Source: Microvirga alba (GTDB lineage Bacteria > Pseudomonadota > Alphaproteobacteria > Rhizobiales > Beijerinckiaceae). From it: a DNA stretch of 64,000 nucleotides. Both the position numbers and the translations under genes were made by a program. Below, one piece after another: positions 28,550-36,171 of the stretch (the stretch's first letter is position 1; every line of letters begins with the position of its first letter). The notes below the pieces were generated by a model. The model did no database searches. It saw only the letters and a list, made by a program, of their open reading frames with translations, and was not told the origin of the DNA. The DNA is taken from contig NZ_JADQDO010000001.1 in NCBI RefSeq assembly GCF_015694465.1, forward strand, positions 248,001 through 312,000. Direction: 5' to 3'.

Positions 28550-29820
28550 GCGGGCACCGGCTCTCTCACGCTGATTTCGATCGCGGCTCGGAGCCGCCTT
28601 TCGAGATCATCGATGCCTCCCTCCATGGAGAAGTCGTGCCGCAGACGCTCGAAGGCAGCTGTTCCGAGGGCTTGGCGCCGTTCAGGGTCGCGGGTCAGGA
28701 GGTTCAGCGTGTTCGAGAGCGCTTCCCAATCCCCCGGCGGAACGAGTTGTCCCTCAATGCCGTCGCGGATGAATTCGGGAATGCCGGCAAAATCCGTCGC
28801 GACCAGCGGAAGCTTTTGGCTTGCCGCCTCCATGAGGACGTTCGGCAACCCGTCCCGGTCGCCGGACGCGGCCTTCTTGGAAGGGAGGACGAACATATCG
28901 GCCTCGCGCAGCAGCGCGATGATGTCGGGTTGCGCTTTCGCGCCCAGAAACGCCACCTTGTCGGCGATGCCGGCGTGCTGTGCCTGCGCCTTCAACACGT
29001 TCATCAGCTCCCCGCCGCCCACATGGGCGAAGCGCCAATGCAGGCCCGGAGGAAGTGCGGCGAGCGCCTTGATCAGGTCGTCGAAGCCCTTCTTCGCCAC
29101 GGCTCGCCCGACCGAGACGATGCGGACGGGATCGGCGGGGTTCGAGCCATCGCGCGCGGAGTGAGCCTCCGGCGGCGCGGGAAAGCGGGAAAGGTCGAGC
29201 CCGTGATAGACCAGAGAGACGTGATCGGGCGAGGGGCTCAATGCCTTGAGGTTCTCCGCGCCCTGCGCCGTGCAGGTCACACCCCAGCGGGCCTCCGCGA
29301 GCTTTTCGCGCTTTTCCCAATCCGGTGTGGTCCAGATGTCCTTGGCGTGGGCGGAGAAGGTCCATGGCCTGCCCGTCAGGAGAGCCGCGTAGCGGACGAC
29401 GGAAGCGGGCGTGTGGAGATAATGCACATGCAGATGCCCGACCTCGGCCGGCATCTCGCGGGCCATGACGAAAGCCTGCCCCAAACGCCGGACCCGGTTA
29501 GCTGTGAAGTCACGCCGCAGGTCTCTCCAGAAAGCGCGCGTCAAGGCTCCGAAGCGGGGTTGCTTCAGGCTCCAGAACGCCCCGCGGAGCACGCGCAGGG
29601 GCTCCTCGTAGAGATACTCGGGCAGATAGGTGACGGGCGCCTTGATCTTCCGGTTCATGGGATGCACGGCCCGCTCCGTCGGATGACGGAGAGACCAGAT
29701 CTCAAGCTCCAGGCCACGCTCTTCGAGCGCGAGAATTTCCTGGACGATGAACGTCTCGGATAGGCGCGGATATCCTTTTACAACGACGGCGATCCGTCGG
29801 GCTTCGCTCGAAGGGTGCAT
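28546..29820 (-). CDS. Glycosyltransferase, GT4 family (colanic-acid-type)
   Basis: A 424-residue GT4 glycosyltransferase resembling enzymes annotated as colanic acid biosynthesis glycosyltransferases. It starts with IAVVKGYPRLSETFIVQEIL, a block usual in this subgroup, and has SVGRAVAKKGFDDLIKALA and ASGDRDGLPNVLMEAASQKL in the donor-binding half. It begins eight bases after the upstream glycosyltransferase gene and overlaps the next by four bases. Probably the second sugar-adding step of the locus. Confidence 0.9.
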   Translation of the reverse strand: MHPSSEARRIAVVVKGYPRLSETFIVQEILALEERGLELEIWSLRHPTERAVHPMNRKIKAPVTYLPEYLYEEPLRVLRGAFWSLKQPRFGALTRAFWRDLRRDFTANRVRRLGQAFVMAREMPAEVGHLHVHYLHTPASVVRYAALLTGRPWTFSAHAKDIWTTPDWEKREKLAEARWGVTCTAQGAENLKALSPSPDHVSLVYHGLDLSRFPAPPEAHSARDGSNPADPVRIVSVGRAVAKKGFDDLIKALAALPPGLHWRFAHVGGGELMNVLKAQAQHAGIADKVAFLGAKAQPDIIALLREADMFVLPSKKAASGDRDGLPNVLMEAASQKLPLVATDFAGIPEFIRDGIEGQLVPPGDWEALSNTLNLLTRDPERRQALGTAAFERLRHDFSMEGGIDDLERRLRAAIEISVREPVPA

Positions 29821-29828
29821 CCTGAATG

Positions 29829-31106
29829 TTACTCGGCCGCCTGATGAAAGGCGGGGACATGGGTGTGGTTCGGCTCAATCAAAGCCATAAGCCGCGCCTG
29901 CACCTGGTCAAGACCGTCGAGGAGGCCGGGGATCACCACTTCTGACGGCCGTGGCTGCGAGGACAGGCTCCGGAGTGCCGCCGCCATGCGCTCGGGCGTG
30001 CGCGGTTCGTTGTAGTCGCTCAGCATCCGGACGAGACCGAGCCGCTGCGCTTCTACGGCGCGGATATACTGCTCCAGCCGGGGGCGGGTGCGCGGCACGA
30101 TCAGGGTGCGCTTGTCGAAAGACAGGGCTTCGCAAAACGTGTTGTAGCCGCCCATGGCCACGATGGCCTCCGCCTTCTGCATCAGCAGTTCGATCTTGTT
30201 GTCGAAGGACAGAGCGTCGAGTTTCGATTGCCGGTTTATGCGCTCCATGAAGGAGCGTCGCTTGTCCCGGTCAATGAAGGGACCGAACAGGATCAACGAC
30301 GGCATGTCCAAGGCCTTGTCGGCCTCGTATGCCGAAATCACCCAATCGATCAGATCGTCCCCGTCACCACCGCCGCCGGTGGTCACGAGAATGAAGGGCT
30401 GCCTCGTGATCTTCGGATAGCGTGTCAGGGACGGGGTTGCGGGCATTTCCCGGCGCAGATACCCGGTGTAGGTGATGCGCCGCTCGACATGGGGCGGAAG
30501 GTCCAGGGCGGCGAGGGGCTGATAGACGTCCTTGAGGCCGTAGACCCAGATCTCGTCATAATAGCGAATCAAAGCTTCCTTGGCGTCCTTGCGCTCCCAC
30601 TCCGGAACCAGGAGGGCGGGTTCGTCCATGACGTCGCGGATGCCCAGGACAAGGCGGCAATGGGAGCCATGGAGATAGTCGAGGGCGGGCAAAACCTCGC
30701 CGCGGAAGCCCGTCGGCTCCTTGTCGACGATGAAGACATCGGGCCGGAACGATTTGACGGCCTGCAGAATCAGGTCCTGGCGCAGGCCGACCGCTTCCTC
30801 CAGGTCCACATTGAGGTTCAGGCTGCGATAGTCGCCATCCGGCAGCTTCGTCACGCCGGGAATGCGAATGTAGTCGACCCCGCTGCCGAACTCGAAATTT
30901 CCGATGACCGGCGAGCCCGAGATGATCACGATGGAGGCATTCGAGCCGTCCTCGACGATCGCGTTCGCGATCGCCCGAGACCGGCGTAGATGCCCGAGCC
31001 CGAAGGTATCGTGACTGTAAATAAGGACTCTCGCGCCGTCGTAGCGCCCGGCCGCAGCCTTTCTGGGGGCGGCGTCGGTCTTGAAGTCCATGACCAGGTC
31101 TGCCAT
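29829..31106 (-). CDS. Predicted glycosyltransferase (COG4671-like)
   Basis: A 425-residue protein of the predicted-glycosyltransferase group COG4671. After a short leader it reads ARVLIYSHDTFGLGHLRRSR and later VTTGGGGDGDDLIDWVISAY and AIVAMGGYNTFCEALSFDKR, a glycine-rich linker and an acceptor/donor site analogous to MurG and GT28 enzymes. It shares ancestry with the first half of the 643-residue fusion at the other end of this run. First gene of the minus-strand operon, divergent from the ABC-exporter-like gene 162 bases away. Confidence 0.85.
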   Translation of the reverse strand: MADLVMDFKTDAAPRKAAAGRYDGARVLIYSHDTFGLGHLRRSRAIANAIVEDGSNASIVIISGSPVIGNFEFGSGVDYIRIPGVTKLPDGDYRSLNLNVDLEEAVGLRQDLILQAVKSFRPDVFIVDKEPTGFRGEVLPALDYLHGSHCRLVLGIRDVMDEPALLVPEWERKDAKEALIRYYDEIWVYGLKDVYQPLAALDLPPHVERRITYTGYLRREMPATPSLTRYPKITRQPFILVTTGGGGDGDDLIDWVISAYEADKALDMPSLILFGPFIDRDKRRSFMERINRQSKLDALSFDNKIELLMQKAEAIVAMGGYNTFCEALSFDKRTLIVPRTRPRLEQYIRAVEAQRLGLVRMLSDYNEPRTPERMAAALRSLSSQPRPSEVVIPGLLDGLDQVQARLMALIEPNHTHVPAFHQAAE

Positions 31107-31148
31107 GCGGGCGTCCCTTAGCAGGTAGGAGGTATCTGTTGACGTTAG

Positions 31149-31158
31149 GTCAATTGAC
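31149..31158. promoter_or_regulatory. Palindrome GTCAATTGAC in the divergent glycan-locus promoter region
   Basis: A perfect 10-bp palindrome in the middle of the 162-bp gap between the glycosyltransferase operon and the ABC-exporter-like gene. A nearby partial copy (TTGACGTTAGGTCAATTGAC) suggests a regulator site shared by both directions. TTGACT at 31154-31159 followed 16 bases later by TACCGT is a weak plus-strand promoter candidate overlapping the palindrome. Confidence 0.35.
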
Positions 31159-31268
31159 TTAGGGCACCGATCTCTACCGTTGCAATAGCCCCCGCCTTCA
31201 AATTAAGGCGGCCTTCCCAAACGGAAAGAGGTATCGTCCATGAGAGTGAAGATGGTATCGTCCCGCTG

Positions 31269-33986
31269 ATGGAAAAAAGTCTTTTTCGGTACATCTGGAC
31301 GCATTCGAAACGCGACCAAATGATCGTCTGCGCAGTGGTTCTTGCCTCGCAGCCGTTCTATTTCCTGTCGCTCGACCTGCCTCGCCAGATTGTGAACCAG
31401 GCGATCCAGGGTGAGGCTTTCAAGGACGGAAACGCCACCGCGCCATTCCTGAAGCTGACCTGGCATTGGCCGGACTGGCTCGGTGGGGGCTCGACCCCTC
31501 TCTTCGAAGGTTTTCAACTCAGTCGTGTCGGCCTGCTCCTCGGGCTGTCCTGCCTTTTCCTGCTTTTCGTCATCATCAATGGCGCGTTCAAATACTGGAT
31601 CAACGTCGCCAAGGGCGTGCTGGGCGAGCGGATGCTGCGCCGCCTGCGCTTCGACCTCTTCACGATGGTGCTGCGTTTCACGCCGGACGCCCTGCGCACG
31701 GTGAAGTCGTCCGAGACCGCCACCATCATCAAGGATGAGGTGGAGCCGATCGGAGGGTTTATCGGGGATGCCTTCATCACCCCGGTCTTCCTCAGCATGC
31801 AGGCCTTGACCGCCCTGTTCTTCATCATGGTGCAGAATGTCTGGCTCGGACTGATGGCGCTCGCCGTGGTGGCGATTCAACTGATCATCATCCCTCGGCT
31901 GCGGCGTGAACTGCTTGTCCTCGGCAAGGAGCGCCAGCTGGCCTCCCGCGAGTTGGCGGGGCGCGTCGGCGAGGTTCTCGACGGCATCGAGGTTGTGCAT
32001 GTGCACAACGCCTATGACTGGGAGCGGGCCGAGATCGGCAACCGGCTTTTCACGCTCTACGATCTGCGCGTCCGGATCTACAACCGCAAATTCGTCGTCA
32101 AATTCCTCAACAATTTCCTGTCCCAGCTGACTCCGTTCTTCTTCTACGCGGTCGGCGGCTATTTCGCGTTGCGCGGCACGCTCGATATCGGTCAGCTCGT
32201 GGCCGTCATCAGCGCATATCGCGAGTTGCCGCCGCCCTTGAAGGAGTTGATCGACTGGGATCAACAGCGTCTCGACGTGCAGGTGAAATACGACCAGGTC
32301 ACCCAACACTTCGCCGACGAGCGGCTAGCCCCGCTGATCGAGGCGCGCCTTGCCGAAGTCCAGGACGAGCCGCTTACCGGGCTGCTTGTGGCGGAAGGCC
32401 TCCGGGTGACGGACCCTCATGGCGGCATGGTTCTGGATGGAGCCTCGTTCCGCCTGGAACTCCCTGTTCATGTCGCCATGATCGCCAACGGGGGCGCAGC
32501 CGCGAGCGTCATGGCGCGGATCATCGCTCGGCGCATGCCCGGCTTCGGCGGGCAGATCCGCATCGGCAATCGCGATCTGATGCAGCTTCCGACGTCCATC
32601 GCTGGCCGTCGGATCGCCTATGCGGGTCTCGACCCGATCCTCTTTCCCGGCAGTATCCGAGAGAATCTCATTTATGGCCTGCGCGCACGGCCGGTCCAGA
32701 ATGCCGAGGACGCCAGGCGTAAAGCCGATCGCCGGATCGCCGAGGCCATCCGGACGGGAAATCCGCTCGACGACATCGCCGATCAATGGATCGATTACGA
32801 TCAGATCGGCGTGAGGGACGAGGACCATCTGGATCACGTGCTGGTCGAATTGCTGAATCGCATCGGCATGGGCAACGAAATCTACCTGTTCGGCCTGGCG
32901 GGCTGGATCGACCCCGAGCGCTATCCGCACGTGGCGGAGCGGATCGTCGAGGCACGCCGGCGTTTGCGCGAAACGTTCCAGGCGAGCGGAATGGCGGATC
33001 TCGTCGTCCCCTTCGATCCGGACCGCTATAACGACCAGGCGACGATCGCCGAGAACCTTCTGTTCGGCGTGCCGGTCGCCGATGAATTCATGGGGCGCAG
33101 CCTTGCATCCAACAGTGATTTTAGCGGGGCGATCGATCGAGCCGGGCTGACGGACGATCTCGTCTCGATGGGTTTGCAGATCGCCGAGACCATGACCGAA
33201 ATCTTCGAGGGTCTGCCGCCGGGCCACTCCCTTTTCGAGCAGTTCTCCTTCATCGGGGCGGACGAATTGCCCGACTTCGAGGCCATCCTGCGACGTCGCA
33301 GGAGAACGGAGGCCCTCGGCAGGGAAGACCGGACCAAGCTTCTCTCCCTGCCGTTGGATTATATCGAGGCGAGGCATCGTCTCGGGCTGCTCGACGACGA
33401 GCTGAAACTCCGCCTGGTACGGGCTCGCGCCCTCGTGCGGGAGACACTGGAAAACGCCGAGGTGAGGGGGGTGGAGTTCTATGATCAGGAGCGCGTCTGC
33501 GCCGCCGCGCCCGTGCGGGACAATCTTCTTTTCGGCCGCGTCAGCTACCGCGTCGCCAATGCCCGGCAGCGTGTCGCGGAGGCGATCTCAACCGTTGTCC
33601 GCGAACTCGGATTGCGGGAGGACATCGAGCGGATCGGCCTCGACCATCAGGTCGGTACCGCCGGACGCCTCCTGACGTCGCAGGAGCGCGCGAGCATCAA
33701 TCTTGCCCGCTGTCTGGTCAAAAAGCCGGACATCCTCGTCATCGATGGTGCGCTCGCGCCCTTCGATGAGACGCGCTCCCAGCAGATGATTGACCTTTTG
33801 ATCGATCTTTTTGAACAACAAAGCCTGTTCATGGTGCTTCCGAACGATCGACAGGCCGATAACTTCGATATTCTGATGCGATTTCGCGACGGACAGATTA
33901 CGACAGAAGAACGAGGCGGTCCGGCTCCCGGGGTGAGAAACACCAAGCCGGAGGCCGCACCACGGATAGCAGGAGAGGTGGCATGA
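31269..33986 (+). CDS. ABC-exporter-like protein with degenerate nucleotide-binding domain
   Basis: A 905-residue protein. Residues about 1-340 form an ABC exporter transmembrane domain with several hydrophobic segments and an intracellular-loop region (ERQLASRELAGRVGEVLDGI). The rest aligns with an exporter ATPase but lacks its key residues. The Walker A site at 406-413 reads ANGGAAAS, with Ala412 where the Lys should be. The Q-loop reads AGLDPILFPGSIRENLIYG, with Leu454 for Gln. The signature is LTSQE (802-806), and Walker B ends in Asp826 followed by Gly instead of Glu. About 300 extra residues separate Q-loop and signature and repeat the post-Q-loop motif: ENLIYG (465-470), ENLLFG (595-600), DNLLFG (751-756). 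A normal exporter half is about 580-600 residues. ATP hydrolysis is unlikely; a scaffold, regulator or substrate-gating role is inferred. Stop overlaps the next start by four bases. Confidence 0.85.
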   Translation: MEKSLFRYIWTHSKRDQMIVCAVVLASQPFYFLSLDLPRQIVNQAIQGEAFKDGNATAPFLKLTWHWPDWLGGGSTPLFEGFQLSRVGLLLGLSCLFLLFVIINGAFKYWINVAKGVLGERMLRRLRFDLFTMVLRFTPDALRTVKSSETATIIKDEVEPIGGFIGDAFITPVFLSMQALTALFFIMVQNVWLGLMALAVVAIQLIIIPRLRRELLVLGKERQLASRELAGRVGEVLDGIEVVHVHNAYDWERAEIGNRLFTLYDLRVRIYNRKFVVKFLNNFLSQLTPFFFYAVGGYFALRGTLDIGQLVAVISAYRELPPPLKELIDWDQQRLDVQVKYDQVTQHFADERLAPLIEARLAEVQDEPLTGLLVAEGLRVTDPHGGMVLDGASFRLELPVHVAMIANGGAAASVMARIIARRMPGFGGQIRIGNRDLMQLPTSIAGRRIAYAGLDPILFPGSIRENLIYGLRARPVQNAEDARRKADRRIAEAIRTGNPLDDIADQWIDYDQIGVRDEDHLDHVLVELLNRIGMGNEIYLFGLAGWIDPERYPHVAERIVEARRRLRETFQASGMADLVVPFDPDRYNDQATIAENLLFGVPVADEFMGRSLASNSDFSGAIDRAGLTDDLVSMGLQIAETMTEIFEGLPPGHSLFEQFSFIGADELPDFEAILRRRRRTEALGREDRTKLLSLPLDYIEARHRLGLLDDELKLRLVRARALVRETLENAEVRGVEFYDQERVCAAAPVRDNLLFGRVSYRVANARQRVAEAISTVVRELGLREDIERIGLDHQVGTAGRLLTSQERASINLARCLVKKPDILVIDGALAPFDETRSQQMIDLLIDLFEQQSLFMVLPNDRQADNFDILMRFRDGQITTEERGGPAPGVRNTKPEAAPRIAGEVA

Positions 33987-34429
33987 CCCTTGAGGCCGAG
34001 GTTCAATCCTTGCGGCAGGTGCCGATGTTCCGGGATATCGATCCGGCCCGTCTGAAGCTTCTCGCCTTCACCAGTGAGCGGGTGCAGTTCGCCGACGGGC
34101 AGCGCTTCTTCTCGCAGGGCGATGCTTCCGACGCGGCTTACGTGATCCTCGACGGACGGGCGAATGTGCTGCTCAACACGCCCCACGGCGAGATCCAGGT
34201 GGCGGAACTTTCAGGCAACGCCCTTGTGGGCGAGATGGGCATTCTGTCCGATACGCCGCGCTCCGCCACCATCATGGCCGCCGAACCAACGACCGCCTTG
34301 CGCATCGACAAACGGGTTTTTCTCGAACTTTTGGCGCAATTTCCGCAGATGTCACTGGCTGTCATGCGGGAATTGGCGCAGCGCCTGGAGCAGACAAATG
34401 CTCAGCTTGTCGCACAATCGTCATCCTGA
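33983..34429 (+). CDS. Stand-alone cyclic nucleotide-binding domain protein
   Basis: A 148-residue protein that is almost entirely one Crp-type cyclic-nucleotide-binding domain. The phosphate-binding cassette is well kept: G83-E84, then P92-R93-S94-A95-T96 (LVGEMGILSDTPRSAT), so binding of a cyclic nucleotide is plausible. There is no helix-turn-helix, so it cannot act as a Crp-like transcription factor by itself. The C-terminal helix (LAVMRELAQRLEQTNAQL) could mediate dimerisation or contact the ABC-exporter-like protein, whose gene it overlaps by four bases. It probably controls that protein in response to cAMP or cGMP; this is inferred from the gene fusion-like arrangement. Confidence 0.88.
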   Translation: MTLEAEVQSLRQVPMFRDIDPARLKLLAFTSERVQFADGQRFFSQGDASDAAYVILDGRANVLLNTPHGEIQVAELSGNALVGEMGILSDTPRSATIMAAEPTTALRIDKRVFLELLAQFPQMSLAVMRELAQRLEQTNAQLVAQSSS

Positions 34430-34586
34430 GTTTTGTTGAAAAATAAGGGTTTCTGAGGAAGCTAAGCGGTTCCCGAGGCTGGCTTCGCTTCCCCCTTACG
34501 GTCAAGCTGACCGATTCTCGACACATCTTCCCGCCAAGCCTTGTCCATAAAGACACAAGGGAACGATCCGACCGCCCGGTCTGATC

Positions 34587-35768
34587 GTGTGGGAAAAAAT
34601 GATGCCGACCAATGCGAGCACGCTGCAAGGCGCGACGCTGCCGCAGCCTGTCCAGGTTGCGCGCACGAGCTATGGGCGACACCAAGTCTCTTCCGGCAAA
34701 GACGGCGCCGGGTTGCAGAAAGAAGGTGTATCGAACGAGGGAGCCGGGCCCGTTGGAAAATGGGCGCGCGGCCATACGTGCCGTCTCCTCGCAGCGGCGG
34801 GCCTGATGATCGGATTTCAGGGGATGACGGCGGCTCCCGCCGCGGTCGCGACCTTGCCCAGCGCGCTCATGGCGAGACCGTTGGCTCCGGCGTTGCCAGA
34901 TGTCGACGTCCGCGTGGATGATACGCCCGCGCTCGCAAGCAATCCCGAGCTCTTCAGCGCGATCCTCGAAACCGCGTTTGTGCGCCCCGAGCAGCCTCAG
35001 GCGACGCCTGTCGCGCCATCCGTTGTCGCGGAATATCCGGTCGAAAACCCCGATGAGATCATCCCCTTCAGCGGGCGGAATGTGCCCCGGTGGCTGGTCC
35101 ATTCCATACTTAAAGCAGCCCGCGTGACGGGGGTCGACCCGGTTTACATGATGACGCTCGCCGACGTGGAATCGAGCCTTTCGCCGGAGGCCAAGGCACC
35201 GACCTCGACCGCCGAAGGCCTGTTCCAGTTTATCGACAGCACTTGGCTCGAGACAGTGTTCAACCACGCCAGCGATTACGGTTTCTCGGCGGCGGCGGAA
35301 GCCATCCGCATGGTTGATGGAGACCCGGTCGTCGACAACAGAAAGAACCGCGAATGGATCATGAGCCTGCGCTGCGATCCATATTTCTCCGCGCTCATGG
35401 CGGGTGAACTCATCAAGGATGTGGAGCGCGCATTACAGGCGCAGGGCGAGAGGGAGCTGTCCGAGGCCGAACTCTACATTGCCCACTTCCTGGGAGCGGG
35501 GAGCGCCGTGCGGTTCCTGGAGGTCCTGGACAAGGACCCCAACATGAAGGCGTCGAAGCTCTTTCCCAAAGCGGCCAGGGCCAATACCGGCTTGTTCATG
35601 GAAGGTCGGGGCCGAAAGCGACGCGCTGTCAGCGTCGCCGAGTTCTACAACAAGATCGATTCAAAGATCGTCAGGCGGATGGACCGCTACGAAGATATAG
35701 GCCCTTACCTCGCGGAGGTGTCGCGCATGTCGGAGAGGACGCAACAGGCGAACGCTGTCGTGCGGTGA
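34587..35768 (+). CDS. Lytic transglycosylase (SLT domain), membrane-anchored or secreted
   Basis: A protein of up to 393 residues cleaving peptidoglycan glycan strands. The catalytic-domain pattern is visible: WLVHSILKAARVTGVDP, then ADVESSLSPEA with probable catalytic Glu195, then TSTAEGLFQFIDSTW, and YIAHFLGAGSAV near residue 305. The N-terminal 65 residues are polar and basic and precede one hydrophobic stretch (about 67-88), which may be an uncleaved anchor or a late signal peptide. A GTG at 34587 or ATG codons at 34599/34602 could be the start. It lies downstream of the cyclic-nucleotide gene by 157 bases and could open the wall for the surface-glycan machinery. Confidence 0.85.
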   Translation: MWEKMMPTNASTLQGATLPQPVQVARTSYGRHQVSSGKDGAGLQKEGVSNEGAGPVGKWARGHTCRLLAAAGLMIGFQGMTAAPAAVATLPSALMARPLAPALPDVDVRVDDTPALASNPELFSAILETAFVRPEQPQATPVAPSVVAEYPVENPDEIIPFSGRNVPRWLVHSILKAARVTGVDPVYMMTLADVESSLSPEAKAPTSTAEGLFQFIDSTWLETVFNHASDYGFSAAAEAIRMVDGDPVVDNRKNREWIMSLRCDPYFSALMAGELIKDVERALQAQGERELSEAELYIAHFLGAGSAVRFLEVLDKDPNMKASKLFPKAARANTGLFMEGRGRKRRAVSVAEFYNKIDSKIVRRMDRYEDIGPYLAEVSRMSERTQQANAVVR

Positions 35769-35845
35769 TCCAGGCACTCTCAGCAGATGTAGGGACCAGG
35801 TCCGCGAGGTAGATGCCGTGTCCGATTCAATCGATCGGAAGGGCT

Positions 35846-36082
35846 CTAGAACGCCTTGAACGTGATGATCGTGCGAGTGTCGGCGATGTCGGAAATCGAC
35901 TGCACATTCTCTGCGATGAAGTGCCCGATATCGACGCCGTCATCCACGTGAAACTTGGCCAGGATGTCGTAGTTGCCGGCCGTCGAGTAAATCTCGGACG
36001 CGATTTCACGGTCGGCGAGAATGTTCGCCACGTTATAGGTCTTGCCGAGTTTGCATTTGATCTCGACGAAGAAGGTCTGCAT
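35846..36082 (-). CDS. Stand-alone Lrp/AsnC-type ligand-binding (RAM) domain protein
   Basis: A 78-residue protein (from the ATG at 36082; 82 from 36094) consisting only of the RAM effector-binding domain found at the C-terminus of Lrp/AsnC regulators. It shows the alternating pattern of FFVEIKCKLGKTYNVANIL, then STAGNYDILAKFHVDD and TRTIITFKAF. There is no DNA-binding domain. Such lone domains form ring-like assemblies and may bind amino acids; their physiological role is not established. It sits 76 bases before ugd in a tail-to-tail arrangement with the lytic transglycosylase gene. Confidence 0.85.
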   Translation of the reverse strand: MQTFFVEIKCKLGKTYNVANILADREIASEIYSTAGNYDILAKFHVDDGVDIGHFIAENVQSISDIADTRTIITFKAF

Positions 36083-36171
36083 GGGCCGCTCCAAATCTCG
36101 CTGGTGTTAAATAATAGGGCGGGAGTTAAGGCCACGAGAGAGTTCGTGTGCCGATCGCTCCCGGTCAGAAC

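Noticed and set aside
32461-32540. Loss of the Walker A lysine as a sequencing error or frameshift in the ABC-exporter-like gene
   Set aside because: The frame is open across all 905 codons and four other nucleotide-site motifs are also changed, so a single error cannot explain it.
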